From contig CM074862.1 in NCBI GenBank assembly GCA_037501455.1, positions 53,537,501-53,601,500 on the forward strand: a stretch of DNA of 64,000 bases, in the 5' to 3' direction. A program made the position numbers and the translations under genes. The notes under the pieces are model-generated. The model did no database searches. It had not been told where the DNA came from and was given only the letters and a program-made list of their open reading frames with translations. Below, piece by piece: positions 22,300 to 34,544 of this stretch. This DNA is from Lantana camara (taxonomy: Eukaryota > Streptophyta > Magnoliopsida > Lamiales > Verbenaceae). The stretch's first letter is position 1, and every line of letters starts with the position of its first letter.

Positions 22300-25200
22300 T
22301 GTAACACCCCGCACGTGAGGCGCCACATCCCCTGCACTATGACCCGACACATGTACGAAATGGAAGGTCCGCACCTGCACCAAGTCACAACGAACGGGTG
22401 ATAAACAAAAACACACGCACTAGCTAGGCGGTGTCTAACCCTGTACAAAAGAAAATATGCAAAACATGACAGCGGAAATAGCACGAAATGCCAACTTACA
22501 AAAACTTTTCATACAAAAGTATGACAGCAACCAGCACACATCAAAATCAACTACACGGGTTCAGCTAAATGATAGAACCTGTCCTATCCTGTCCCGAACA
22601 ATCATACACGAAACGGGTTCAACTAATCCAAGCACCTGTCCTAACCTGTCCCGAATTCCACACATTCAAATCATAGATTCCAACCTGCACAGAACACATG
22701 TTATACAGAATTTACGAGTCATAAATCAGAATAAAATACTTAACAAACTTAAACGAACAGACACAGACTCGACAGACAAGACACACCGCCGCCTAGCACG
22801 AACTCCAACAACCTGAACCTGCAACTAAAACATAAATGGGGAGGGGTCAGTCCAAAGACTGAGCGAGGGGCTGACACACGCACATTATACATATATATAG
22901 AGCAAAGCACAAAGAAGAAGCGACGTTCGTGAACCCGGGGTTAGTTTTTGCACGCCAAAACATTTTCCCGTGATAATATACATATAGGGAGACTTGTCAA
23001 ACAGACCAAACAAATCTTAAATCAAAAGTTTCTTAAGGCATAACTCAGATTCATGCAGACTTAACACACATATCGGAGCATATCTTATTAACTTAAAAGT
23101 ATATCAATTTTTATCTTAATTTAACAATCTACCCCCGTTTCACAAACTTATGACAGACCGACAGACAGAACACACTTAATCCAGAAACAAAGACGAAGCG
23201 AAACACAAAACGAATCATAAATCAATCCCACCTCCACACCGTTTGGGGAAGAGAGGTGCCCCTCTTAACCCATCATAAAACGAAACATGTGAACTGGAGG
23301 ATCCCGCCCGGTTCCTTCGACGGCCAGCCAAAATGCGCTCCGTCGGCATAGGAGAACTAAGTCTCCCGTTGGTGGAGAAGTGAACAGGGGTCGTAACCGG
23401 CGACCCCGATGGTCGTCCCGGGTCTACCTTACCCACAACTCCGGGGCCCAAATAGATCAAAACCAACAGAAAATCGGAGACTTGCTTGAATTCGATACAA
23501 ACGAAACAAAGCCTAAACTTATCACACTTACCAGACGAAACTTATACTCACACACACAGACAGACGAACATATCTCATGCATATCGCACTTATCATATCG
23601 TACGTACATATCACGCAGACTGACCTCGAAATCATAACAGAACTGAGACAAAGCATACACAGGCTTATACATAGCGATTCGTACTTTTCAAATCAAATCA
23701 TATGATAAAACCAGCAAAATACGTACTTCGCACATATCTACATATATATAAGGCTTATAAACCGCATGCATTCGATAACGGGCACGTTGCAATAGGGTAT
23801 AACTATATCCTAACCTCACCTGGTACCAAACACAGCCGAACACAAAGCAGAAGGTCCACCCCGGAACCTGCACGACTTACTTGTCACCAACCCGGGTGCA
23901 CCTGAACCAACTGAACACACAAACACAACACAGGGCTCAGACTCAAACTCAGACAACTACACAGAGACGCACGGCAATGCTCAAGCACTTACGAAATGCA
24001 ATCACATAAGCAGGTTTCAAATTCATATTAATTCTATGCAAAACAAAACATTAAGGCATGTTCATACGCACAATTAATGCAGATTAGGGAAACTAAAAGG
24101 CAAGACAAATCGTATTATTCATTTCATGCAAATTCACGTAGCACCTTTCATACAATTGACACATATTAATAAATCAAATAATTCATAATAGCATTCTTCC
24201 TAATTCATACAAATTTCACGAGGTTACAAATCAAATTCTAACCTTACTCAATTCATACAATTCATATTTTACATATTAGATTTAATTACTAAGGTTTACC
24301 AATTCAAATTAAACAATTCATACTTTTCCAGAAATTACACAAACACCCCCTCTTAAATTAAACAGTTAACAAATTCAACAAACCAGAATCAAATTGCAAA
24401 TCAAGACGTTCAAATATATCAAATTATATTTCACACAATCATTTCATATACATCGAAGTACAATTCGATCGGCAAGTCAATTATATCGCATTAAAATCAC
24501 AAATAGAAACAATAATTAAATAATCACAATTATACAAATAAATTCACAGAAAATAAACCGAGCGTCCGATTGACGAACGGAAAGTGGTGATGCACTCACC
24601 ACAATGAGGCGGACATTCTGTCCGAAGCCCGCCGGATCGCCGCCACCGGAGTCGCCGGAACAGTGGCGGGCTGCCGCTCGGCAGCCGCCGGAGCGTGCCG
24701 GAAAAATTCCGAAAAAAACACCCGTGCAAGGATTCGTCGTGCTCAATCCAATTCCTCGATCAATTTTTGCAAATTCCAAGCCAATTGTCTCCAATTTCAG
24801 ATCCAACAATACGAAAATCCTAAAATCTTCAAACTTCAATTACTTTCAAACCGGTGAACCAAAATGAGATCCGAAAGAGGCATCGGCTTACCCGTGACGA
24901 GCTTTACGAAAGCCCTAAGCTTTCTCGCCAGAAAAATCCCTGGAGGTCGCACCGCCGTTGAACTGCCGCTGAGCCACTGTGATCCACCACCAAATGGCAA
25001 AATCAGGAGTTGCATGATTAGAGACCACTAGTTTTCGTCGTTCCGAACAACTTTCCTGAAGGGCCCGAGGCCAAAAGATGGCCGAGAAAGGCCCCCGTTG
25101 GCCGTTGAAGTTTCTGCCGCTGCACACCTTCCCAGAACCACCATCTACGGCCAGAATTGGGTGAAAAGGATGCCGTAAATGGACTCGGGAGGTCGGAAAA

Positions 25201-26001
25201 CCTTGGAAAACACTAACCTTCGTCGGAAAAAGCAGCCGAAACGGCAGAAACCGCCGCCGCTACAGTAGCGCCGCCTGCCGCCAACTCCAGGTGGCGCGTG
25301 CACCTTCCTCGCTGCCCCAATGGCGGCGCCGCCTGCACAGAAGGAAACGCCGGGAAGTCCTCTCACCGGGACTAGGGCGCGTATCGCCGGAAGACGACCG
25401 GAAGCCTCCGCGAACGGGCGGCAAATCAGTAGCTCCGCCACCCCTGCCTACGCGTCTGAAAAATGGTGATATCTTCACCGTCGCTCGTCGGTTGGCCGAG
25501 TTCTTGGTACGGTTGTGACCGCGTCGTCGAGCTCATCGAAATGGACTATTGGTTCGTCGAAATCCGTCGAGAAACGAGCGAGTTTGAGTAGTGTATGAAA
25601 ACACACCGTGAGTGTGTGTAAATAGTGACCAAATCGCGGGAGAAGAGAGAGAGCTGAGTTTGTTGCGTTTTTGGCACGAAAAGCGAGAATCCGGGTAACT
25701 ATCTCGGGTCCTCGCACGCGAAAACAATCGGGAGGAAGGGCTAACGACGTCAGAATAGGGCAAACTCAGAGTCTACGGACTCATCTCGATGCCCCGAACG
25801 CGTTGATGGGGTCGAAAAGGTCGAAAACTCGATCGAACAAGAAATGACCGAAAAACCCCTAAAAAGAGAAAATTACAAAGGGGCCCCTAAACTCTAAAAG
25901 AGTTCAAAATAGGGCCACGAAAAATATAAAATCACATAATTAAACACATAAAAGGGTTGAAACGTGGCGTACCTTATAAATCGGACGAGCGGGATGTTAT
26001 A
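22300..26001 (-). repeat. 5' LTR (right) of element D
   Basis: 3702 bp and uninterrupted. On the minus strand it has a candidate mini-exon (complement of 23820-23867, 48 nt) ending CAG|GTGAGGTTA. A GC-rich segment (about 24600-25500) contains several short frames, none conserved intact in both LTRs. Two 83-85-codon frames near 23215-23640 are shared with the left LTR but look like shadows of a structured non-coding region. Confidence 0.92.
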
Positions 26002-26006
26002 GTTCA

Positions 26007-27570
26007 AGCTTTGATCTTTTGGGATTTTCATTTTGATTGTCAATCTGGTTCAAGATGGTGGAAATTTTAGTGTTGATGTGGTTAAATTTGAGAAGTTTTG
26101 AAATTGATATGCCCAATGTTGATTGTTATAAAACTGTTGTGATATGTAAATTCTCGTTAGTTGGTGGCATGGGAAGTTCAGTTGTTTTATATTATGGGGG
26201 GTTTCCCACTGTTGAGGCTATTAGGATTGTGGGTAAGGCTGGTGAGGTACGATTTAATTGATTTTTAAAGAGATTTCATTTGCTAATGTTGGAATCCAGT
26301 TGTTTTAAGCTAGAATGGATGTTATTAGAGCTTTAAACGTGAAAATTGCTTGTGAGAATTGAGTTGTAGAACTTGAAATTTTCAACTAGGATTTACTGAT
26401 TTAAATTGAAACATCGACGGTTAATTTTGATTTTAGATAATAACATGTTATGTGGTAATTTTTTGTAACTCATCGCTAGTGTTCTATGAATCTTTTTATG
26501 GAATGTGACTCAATTATTTGGATATTACACCCGGTAATATGTTAAATATCTTGATTGTTGTTCCCTATTAAATTTAGCATGCACTTCAAAAGTGAAATAT
26601 TAGTAGTATCGCAGTCTAAGGAGAATTTGATTATCATTCCTGCCGGAAAAATAATTTATACAGAAGAATGTGAATTGCTGATGTTCTACTTTCACCTTTC
26701 CGAAACGTGTAATTTAATAGCTATTTAACTGGTTTACGTGGCTGGAAGATCAAGCTGAACATGATTAAATGTTGATTTCACAAAGCAAACACAAAATGTC
26801 TCTCCAGCTAGTTGAACAATTTTGCTCACTGGTCTTGGTAAGTTCTTTACAAGAAAATGTTAGAATGTCATTTGCTGATATGAACAAAATTAATTTTTAA
26901 AGTTAAAATAAGCTTCTTAAAATAACTGATATGAACTATGTTTGTCCTTTTTTGGGAGTTTCTTAAGGACTTTTCCCGTGTTAATTTGGTTATTAAACTT
27001 CAAGAAACATACTTCGATATTAACAATAATTTCCAAGTTTTTGATTATAACAATACCATGAAATGATCTCATCTCAGTTTGGTAAGTGAGCTAATTTGTG
27101 TTGGTAAAAATCTCCAATCTGATTTGACTTATACTTCATACCAAACAAGTGTGAATGTTTTGGTAGAAAGAATAAGAAATAATAACATGGACAACAGTAA
27201 TTCCCACATCACCATCAAGTAGATGTTCTTCGATTGGCTGTCAATGTTATTATTAATATTAAAAGCATACATTTGCCATCCCAGGTTACTACCCCACTCC
27301 ATTTGTGAAAATCATGTACCTCCTTTCTTCATTCTATTATTTCCTTTTTATTTAACTATGTAATATAATATGTAAAATATTAATGCAATTCTGTAATTCT
27401 TGTAGTTGGGAAATGAGGGGTTTTAAATTAGTTATTATTGTTTACGGATCTGATTTTCCTAATAACGGTATCCTAAAATATTCCTACACCTTAAAACAAC
27501 ATTATAGATGTGACGTATATGCTCTATAATATAAAATAACATTTTACGGATCTGTAATATAAGTTGAACT
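26007..27570 (+). other. CACTA intronic or leader sequence between D and the solo LTR
   Basis: AT-rich sequence with no protein family recognised; a 74-codon frame at 26037-26261 is not supported. It ends in target copy GAACT (27566-27570) of the solo copia LTR. Confidence 0.5.
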
Positions 27571-29459
27571 TGTTAGGAATAGTGCCCTAAAAGCTGATTG
27601 TATATCCGCTTTGTGCTTTTCCTTATTGTAATCACAGACAATCTTTGAATGAAATAACGAATTGAGGCAACACTTTTTTATATGCTCTTGTTTGGTATGC
27701 GTTTACTTTAGTTGTGCATGTATGAGAACTCCCCTAATCCTGATGACTTTAGGGCTCTACCATTTAGGTGAAATGGTTCATGAAACGAGCCATATATCAC
27801 ATAAGTCATGATTAGTAAAATACTCCAAGCCGATGAGTCCTACAGACAGTGGGAGTGTCAACCTGACTCCTCTAAGGCTTGCTTGTGGGATCACGCCCTT
27901 AAGAAGGACCACCTTGTTTCATGGAGGTGGGAAGTGTATTGTTGATACGTGCGTGATACATGAGGGTGCTTGCTTTAATAAGTAAGTTCACTGAGGTGCC
28001 CCGTGTGAGAACATTCCTAAATGGGAAAGGAAGTTTCTATTTCAGGAAATAGAAACTTCCAGATTAGGAAATATCTCACGAGTCATTGATGTGATTAATT
28101 GATCCTTAGACTTGAGGTTCCATGTTACTTTATGAGTTAACTCTGTAGTCTTTGGTATAAGCTTTAAAGGGTGTCGCCTTAGACAACTGATTCAAGGCTT
28201 ATGCTGGGGCTGCACAAGTGATTCATGAAAGTGAATGAGAATCAAGAAAGGACCTACACTTGCATATGCAAGGTGATCTTTTATTGTGGAAGTCATTCAT
28301 ATGCCATATGGAGTCCTTGGCCAAGGCAGTAGATCAAGACATCAAGAAAAGGGTTTCTTGGATTGAGATCAAATGGATATGAAATGCACTTAGCTTTAAG
28401 ACCGGATTATTAGGGTTCTGATTATTCCCTTGCCCTAGATCTTGGTTGAGAGATAGTAAGTAGGAGGATTGTATCTCACATGAATCAATGACTTAAAGGT
28501 TCTGTCGAATCCGAACATTCCAATTCAGCTAGGGGTGAAACACCTGTTGCTAGACTATGGTCGTTTAATCTGTGGACTGATTAATTAATTAGTGAATTAA
28601 TTAATTAGGGTCACTGCTAATTGAATTGAGAACCTAGAGGGTCACACACAACAACTTGGTTACATGAGTTGAGGCTTTAAAATGATTAAACGAGTTAATC
28701 GGGCCAAGAGGGTTCCACACGTGTGAAGTCACACGTGTGTTTATATATATATTAAATAATTAATTAGTTAATTATTTAATAGACTTTGGTTTAATTTTGA
28801 ATTAAAAAGAAAGTCTAATTTTGGAGAAAATAATCTAGTTAATTAATTACGAATTAATTAATTAGATAAAAATAAGTTATTTATTTTATAATAAATAAAG
28901 TATAAAATTATCCAAAAATAGTTTGGATATTTTTAGCTCTCTTAGAAGTTGACTTGAATTAGAATTCAAAGTCAAAGTTGGAAAATACTTGATGATCAAG
29001 TAATAGGAGAGAGGGACCAAAATCCTAGCCCATAAAGGACTAGGAATTTCGGCACCCCTCCCGATAAATAGGGGAGCTCGAGCTCCTTATGGAGCTAATA
29101 GACAATTCTTGGTTCATGTGTTGAACACCTTCCTTTCTCCAAGATTAAATTAAACCCTAGGTTAAGCCTAAACACTAACTAGAGAACTAGCATCCTTACT
29201 AGTTAGATTGTGATCAAGTTGGTGGACTTTCTCTAGAGACTTCAAGTTAGAAGTTTGAAGATTCGAGCTTTACCAAGGAGAGGGGATCAAGCCGCGAGAA
29301 GAGCGTTCTTGGGTGGCTTGAAACGCTTCAAGAAAGAACAAAAGAAAAGTAAGTTTTCTATCTTTACGAACTTGGTTACACGATTGCGAGTTCAAGGTCC
29401 TTTTGTTGGGAATTTTTTTTTTTTAAATTCCGCTGCTTTCTGATTCGTGTTTTCCAACA
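27571..29459 (+). mobile_element. Solo Ty1/copia LTR inside the CACTA
   Basis: 1889 bp starting TGTTAGGAATAGTGCCC and ending TTTTCCAACA, flanked by target duplication GAACT (27566-27570 and 29460-29464). No internal sequence remains, as expected after recombination between two LTRs. It is related to the copia 3' LTR at 57119-58107 (shared opening TGTTRGGAATAGT and several later blocks) but clearly diverged. Orientation is inferred from that match. Confidence 0.9.
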
Positions 29460-29464
29460 GAACT

Positions 29465-30862
29465 AAGGTACCTGATTCTTATTAAACTAAACATATTCAC
29501 TCTATCAGAAGTTAATGAAAATTTAGCTTCGTCTTATCACGAAAATTGCCTATCATTTGATGATATAAGAACAAGCCATCATACTGAAGTGTGCCTTAAA
29601 ATTTTATTGTAGTGTTTCTGTGACAATTGCTGCCTCACTTATTGCAATAACACATCAAGCAAGTGATTATAAAAAAGAACGAGAATCCTAGCTACGAAAA
29701 GAGGTAACAATCTTATATTTGTTTATGGTTCTTTTCCTATTATAAATGCAAATAGCATGTCATTGTACAAACATTATGGGGGAAAAGTTTAAAACTTACA
29801 TTGTTTACCTATAGAAACATAAAATACTAAAACCTAACATAATTAAATGATTTAGCTTCTTCTTAGAGAAAACGAATTTAGTAACGAGCTTGAGGAGAAA
29901 ATACCCAAATTATAAACAGTTTATATCTATGCTAATCGACACAATATGTTAAACGGATTTGCACATGCTAACTTATAGCTAATTTGGATATGCACATGCC
30001 CTACATGATATAATCCTTTCTAACTTATAAATGAAAAACTAAATAAACAAGTCAGAAATATGTGTTGGACCTACCACAGTACCATACCATTAAATTACTA
30101 GATAGTTTTCTCCAATGATCCATTATTATTTAAGTTATACTTTTAGTTTCAACAAATCTCTTTATAACTAAATTAATATCAAATTTTCCAAGTTGGTACT
30201 TCTTTTTAAACATATAACATGTTTTTTACGTCGGAAACTTTGAATCTGAAATCTGATTCCTTTTTTTTTTTTTTCAAGTTGTATTATTTAGATCAAGATT
30301 GATGTTACTCTACAAATTAAAAGTATACATATGATGGTGCCTCATGCCTCTTATTTATTTGAATCTACATTACTGGATCGTTTAACAGTTTCCATTTGTC
30401 TCTTTCCTTGTTTGGAATTTATAAGAAACTTTAAGTAAAATTAGTCTTTGGTTTTATTTGCAGCTAGAACCCTGTTATTGAGGGAAAATAATATTAATGT
30501 TCATGTTAAAACATGAAGTTTCTTGGCTTAGTTTAAAATACATGCTACAAAACCCTCAAAAGGATTATTCTTTTGACACAACTTATTATTTCATTGTTAG
30601 TGTTTCTGTGATAATTGTTGTATCACTTATTGCAATGACCTACCAAGCAAGTGACTATACAAAAGAACAAGAATCCTAGGAAAAGAGGTAATAATCTTAT
30701 ACTTTTTTTATTGTTCTTTTAATATTATAAATGCAAATATCAAATGTCATTGTACAATATTTTGGTCATTCTTTATTTATTGTTGTTCTTATATTATAGT
30801 GTGTTTTTTTATTAATATAACTTTATTGTTAAATTATTTATTTCAAAGCAAAGCTACTGGAA
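29465..30862 (+). repeat. CACTA non-coding region with a diverged direct duplication
   Basis: Sequence around 29593-29770 recurs at about 30595-30765: shared blocks include GTGTTTCTGTGA, ATCAAGCAAGTGA or ACCAAGCAAGTGA, and ATAAATGCAAATA. A 60-codon frame (30497-30679) runs through the second copy; I do not recognise it. An acceptor-like TTATTTCAAAG lies just before the TNPD start. Confidence 0.6.
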
Positions 30863-33800
30863 ATGGATAAAACTTGGATTGATTTATCTGATCGCCTATG
30901 TAATGATTAAATATCTGGAGTTGAAAATTTCTTGGCTTTTGCATTCATGGGTAAACAAGTTGGATCCAAAGTTTGTTGTCCTTGTATAAAATGTAAAAAC
31001 CGCTTCAGTAAGACTCGTGAAGATGTGATGCTACATTGCATTAGGGATGGTTTTAACCCCACGTATAGAAATTGGACTTATCGTGGTGAACTTTATGTCC
31101 CATTCCCAAGAGCCAAAAATGGTGGATCTAGCTATCATTCAAATTTGAGAGATGATATGACTAATATGTTACATGAGCCAATGGGAATTCCTCGTGATGA
31201 TATGACTAGCTTACATGATTTACCTGAGGCTAATGAAGAAACAAAGAAGTTCTTGAAGTTATTAGCTGATGTCGAAACTGAGTTGTTCCCCGGATGTGGA
31301 AAGCAAACAAAACTTAGTTTCCTTGCTCGATTGCTGCAAATTAAAACACTTTCACGTTGGTCTAACAAATCGTTCGACCTACTTCTTGAATTATTGAGAG
31401 AGTCTTTTCCGGATGGTGTAAATCTACCGACAAACTATTATGAAGCTAACAAAATAACAACTAAGTTGGGTTTCACCTATGAGACAATTGATGTATATCC
31501 CAACAATTGCATGTTATTCAGAAGAGAAGATAGCCAATTGGATAAGTGTGAAATATGTGGTGAGTCTAGGTATAAAGATGATTCTAAAAGTAAAGCAAGA
31601 AATAGAAGGAGATACTTTCCTTTAAAGCCACGACTGCAAAAATTGTTCATGTCGTCAATGGCTGCATCTCACAAGAAATGGCATGATGAGCAACACATAG
31701 ATGATGGAGTATATAGGCATCCAGCTAATAGCATTGCATGGAATGACTTTGATCAAAGGTTTCCAACCTTTAAGTCTGATATTCGAAATGTAAGACTTGG
31801 GTTGGCTACTGATGGGTTCAATCCATTTGGAAACATGAATGTGAGTTATAGTATTTGGCCAGTTGTTTTGATTGTTTATAACTTGCCCCCTTGGTTATGT
31901 ATGAAGCAACCTTCCCTAATACTGTCATCTGTGATTGATGGACCTAAGGGGCCTGGGAATAAGATTGATGTACAACTTCAACTCCTAATTGAAGAATTAA
32001 AAGAGTTATGGGATGTTGGCGTACAAACTTTTGATGCTTCGAGCAATCAATTCTTTCAAATGCGTGCAACACTGATATGGACGATTAGTGCCTTTCCAGG
32101 GTATAGTATCATTTCTGGGTGGACTACAAAAGGGGAGTATGCTTGTCCAAATTGTGGAAGGGATACTAGATCTGAATATTTGTATAATGGTCATAAATTT
32201 TGTTATTGTGGTCATCGTCGGTTCTTACCAATAGCCCATTCTCTTCGTAGAGATAAAATATCTTTTGATGGAACAATTGAATTTGGGTACAAACCTAAAC
32301 CACCTTCAGAAACAATGCTACTACAAGAATTAGAGGGCATACCAACTGAATACAAGAAAGAAGATATGAAAGCAAGACTGGACAGTGAGAAAAAACATTC
32401 AAGAAAGAGAAAAATTGGTGAAACTACACAAACAATTTGGAAGAAAAGAAGCATATTTTTTTAGCTTCCATATTGGGCAGGAAATCTTGTTCGACATAAT
32501 CTTGATGTCATGCACATTGAGAAGAATGTTTGTGATAACATAATTTTCACATTGTTGGGAGTGAAAGGGAAGACAAAAGATAACTTGAATGCTAGGAAAG
32601 ATATGGAAAGGATGAATATCAGAAAACCTTTACATCCGATTCCACGGTCTTCTGGAGGATTCTACTTGCCTACTACATCTGCCACTATGAGTAATGTGGA
32701 GAAGACTATATTCTGTAGGGCGTTAAAAAGCTTAAGGCCACCTGATGGGTATGCATCTAACATAACTAGTCATGTTAATGTTGAAAAACAAACTATTTGG
32801 GGTATGAAAAGTCATGATAATCATGTTCTTATGCAACAAATACTTCCAATTGCTCTACGTAGACCATTACCTAAGAATGTTGTTAATGTGTTCATTGAGT
32901 TAAGCCATTTTTTCCATACAATATGCAGTACAGTGAACACTGCCTCTGATCTAGAAAAAATCCAAGATCGGGTTGCCCTCACACTTTGTCATTTAGAGAA
33001 AATCTTTCCTCCAGCATTCTTTGACGTTATGGAACACTTACCCATACACTTGGCCGAAGAAGCATTATTAGCTGGACTAGTTCAATTTCGATGGATGTAC
33101 CCTATTGAGAGGTAAATATTATAGTTGTATTTACTATTTATTAGATAATTAAGAATAATTAACTTACTCATTTTATAACAGGTATTTGGGTACCTTGAAA
33201 AAGTATGTACGTAATCGAGCACATCCAGAAGGGCCAATTGCTAAGGGGTACTTGATGGAGGAGTGCATGACTTTTTGTTCTAGATATCTCAATGATGTTG
33301 AAACCAAGGAAAATCGACTACCTCGTAACTACGAGAGTGAGGATGGAGTGGGTCGTGGTTTATATGAAGGAAAACGATTTATCATTGATCGTGTTACATT
33401 GCTTAAAATACATAGATATGTGCTGGGAAATTCTGATATAATATCAGAATACCGTGAGTAAGTATTTTCTTCACCCGTGCCTCTTATTTACCAATATCAG
33501 ATTAATTGCTTGTAGTTAACTTATTTTCTTTTATTAGAAAACATGAATTGATCATTCGAACGGAAAAACCACGAGCAACTCCAATGGAAGTTCAACGAAT
33601 TCATAATGAACCTTTTCATGAATGGTTCAAATCTCATGTAAGCTACTTTAATACATCCTACTAATGAATAGGTTATTTATTTGATTTGAAATATGTAGCA
33701 CTTGTGAGGTGAAAACACAGGTCCAAAGTTTGAGGGAAGCTTCTGATCCTCAAGTTTCCATGGAACTAAGTGCATTGGCTGATGGTCCAATAGAACAAGC

Positions 33801-34385
33801 AAAAAGCTATAATGCTTGCATTATTAAAGGATGTCGGTACCGTGTGAAAAGTTTTGATACCAACAAGAAAACTCAATGTAGTGGAGTAGTTGTGAGTGCA
33901 GAAACATTAAGCTTTGCTAGTGCAAAAATCTAAGGCCACGCACTGGAAAAGTCTCATATTATGGAATATTAACAGATATTTTGGAGATTGAATACACAAC
34001 AGATATAAAGTTTTTGATATTTAAGTGTGATTGGGTCGATAATGAGAAAGGTGTGAAAGAAAATGAGTTCAAGTTTACATTTGTAAATTTCAATAAATTG
34101 ATGTATGATAAGAACTTATCTACTGATGAGCCTTTTATATTAGCAAGTCAAGCACAACAGGTTTGGTACATTGCTGATCCGTTAGAACCTGATTGGAATG
34201 TGGTGGTATTGATGTCAAGAAGAGATAATTATGATGTGTACTCTGCAGAAGTTGACCCTTATAGAAGTGTACAATTAGATGAAAACATTATAAGTTCGAG
34301 GGAGGATTCTTATTGGGTGCGAGAAGGAGTTGAAGGAGTTCTCGTTGATGCGGGGAGCGCACCGATGGAAGAAGATGAAACATAG
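30863..34385 (+). pseudogene. TNPD-like CACTA transposase, broken
   Basis: Catalytic transposase of the CACTA superfamily, which cuts the element out and reinserts it with a 3-bp duplication. Order: transposase-associated domain with CCPCIKCKNR, TNP2/Transposase_21 domain (YPNNCMLFR, LATDGFNPFG, SGWTTKGEYACPNC), the MHIEKNVCDN block, DUF4218 (PIHLAEEALLAGL onward) and DUF4216 (YYGILTDILEIEY). Likely GT-AG introns: 33112-33181, 33458-33537 and one from 33638. Breaks: TAA at 30908-30910 (codon 16), TAG at 32462-32464 and a frameshift near 33925. In the family SGW is usually preceded by a DFPAYG-like motif; here the Asp position is Ala (SAFPGYS), possibly a lost catalytic residue. The start is the ATG opening MDKTWIDLSDRL. 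Confidence 0.9.
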
Positions 34386-34544
34386 ATATCATGTATCCTC
34401 AAGTTTGTATTTGAAAATTTAATCATTTATTATAATGTACGCAATTACTTGAATATTTTATATCATCATGTCTTTTATGCACATTTGTTTTTATATAACA
34501 AACTAGTTGAATGACATTATTCCTTTTATATGGTATGTGCAGAT

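Larger units (their letters stand above)
10966..26001 (-). mobile_element. Non-autonomous gypsy-like LTR element D (LARD type), minus strand
   Basis: Target duplication GTTCA is at 10961-10965 and 26002-26006. Right LTR 22300-26001 is 3702 bp. Left LTR 10966-21042, after removing nested element B and its duplicated ATAAC, is also 3702 bp. The internal region is only 21043-22299 (about 1.26 kb) and has no gag or pol. On the minus strand it has a tRNA-iMet primer site next to the right LTR and a purine tract next to the left LTR. Long LTRs with a short non-coding interior fit a LARD-type derivative mobilised in trans, probably by a related chromovirus. The 26001 end reads TATA rather than the expected TACA. 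Confidence 0.9.

Noticed and set aside
26037..26261. 74-codon frame as an exon of the CACTA
   Set aside because: No family similarity and no matching splice signals that I can support.
30497..30679. Small membrane-like protein of 60 codons
   Set aside because: The hydrophobic stretch lies in a duplicated AT-rich intron-like region of the CACTA, and the other copy does not keep the frame.
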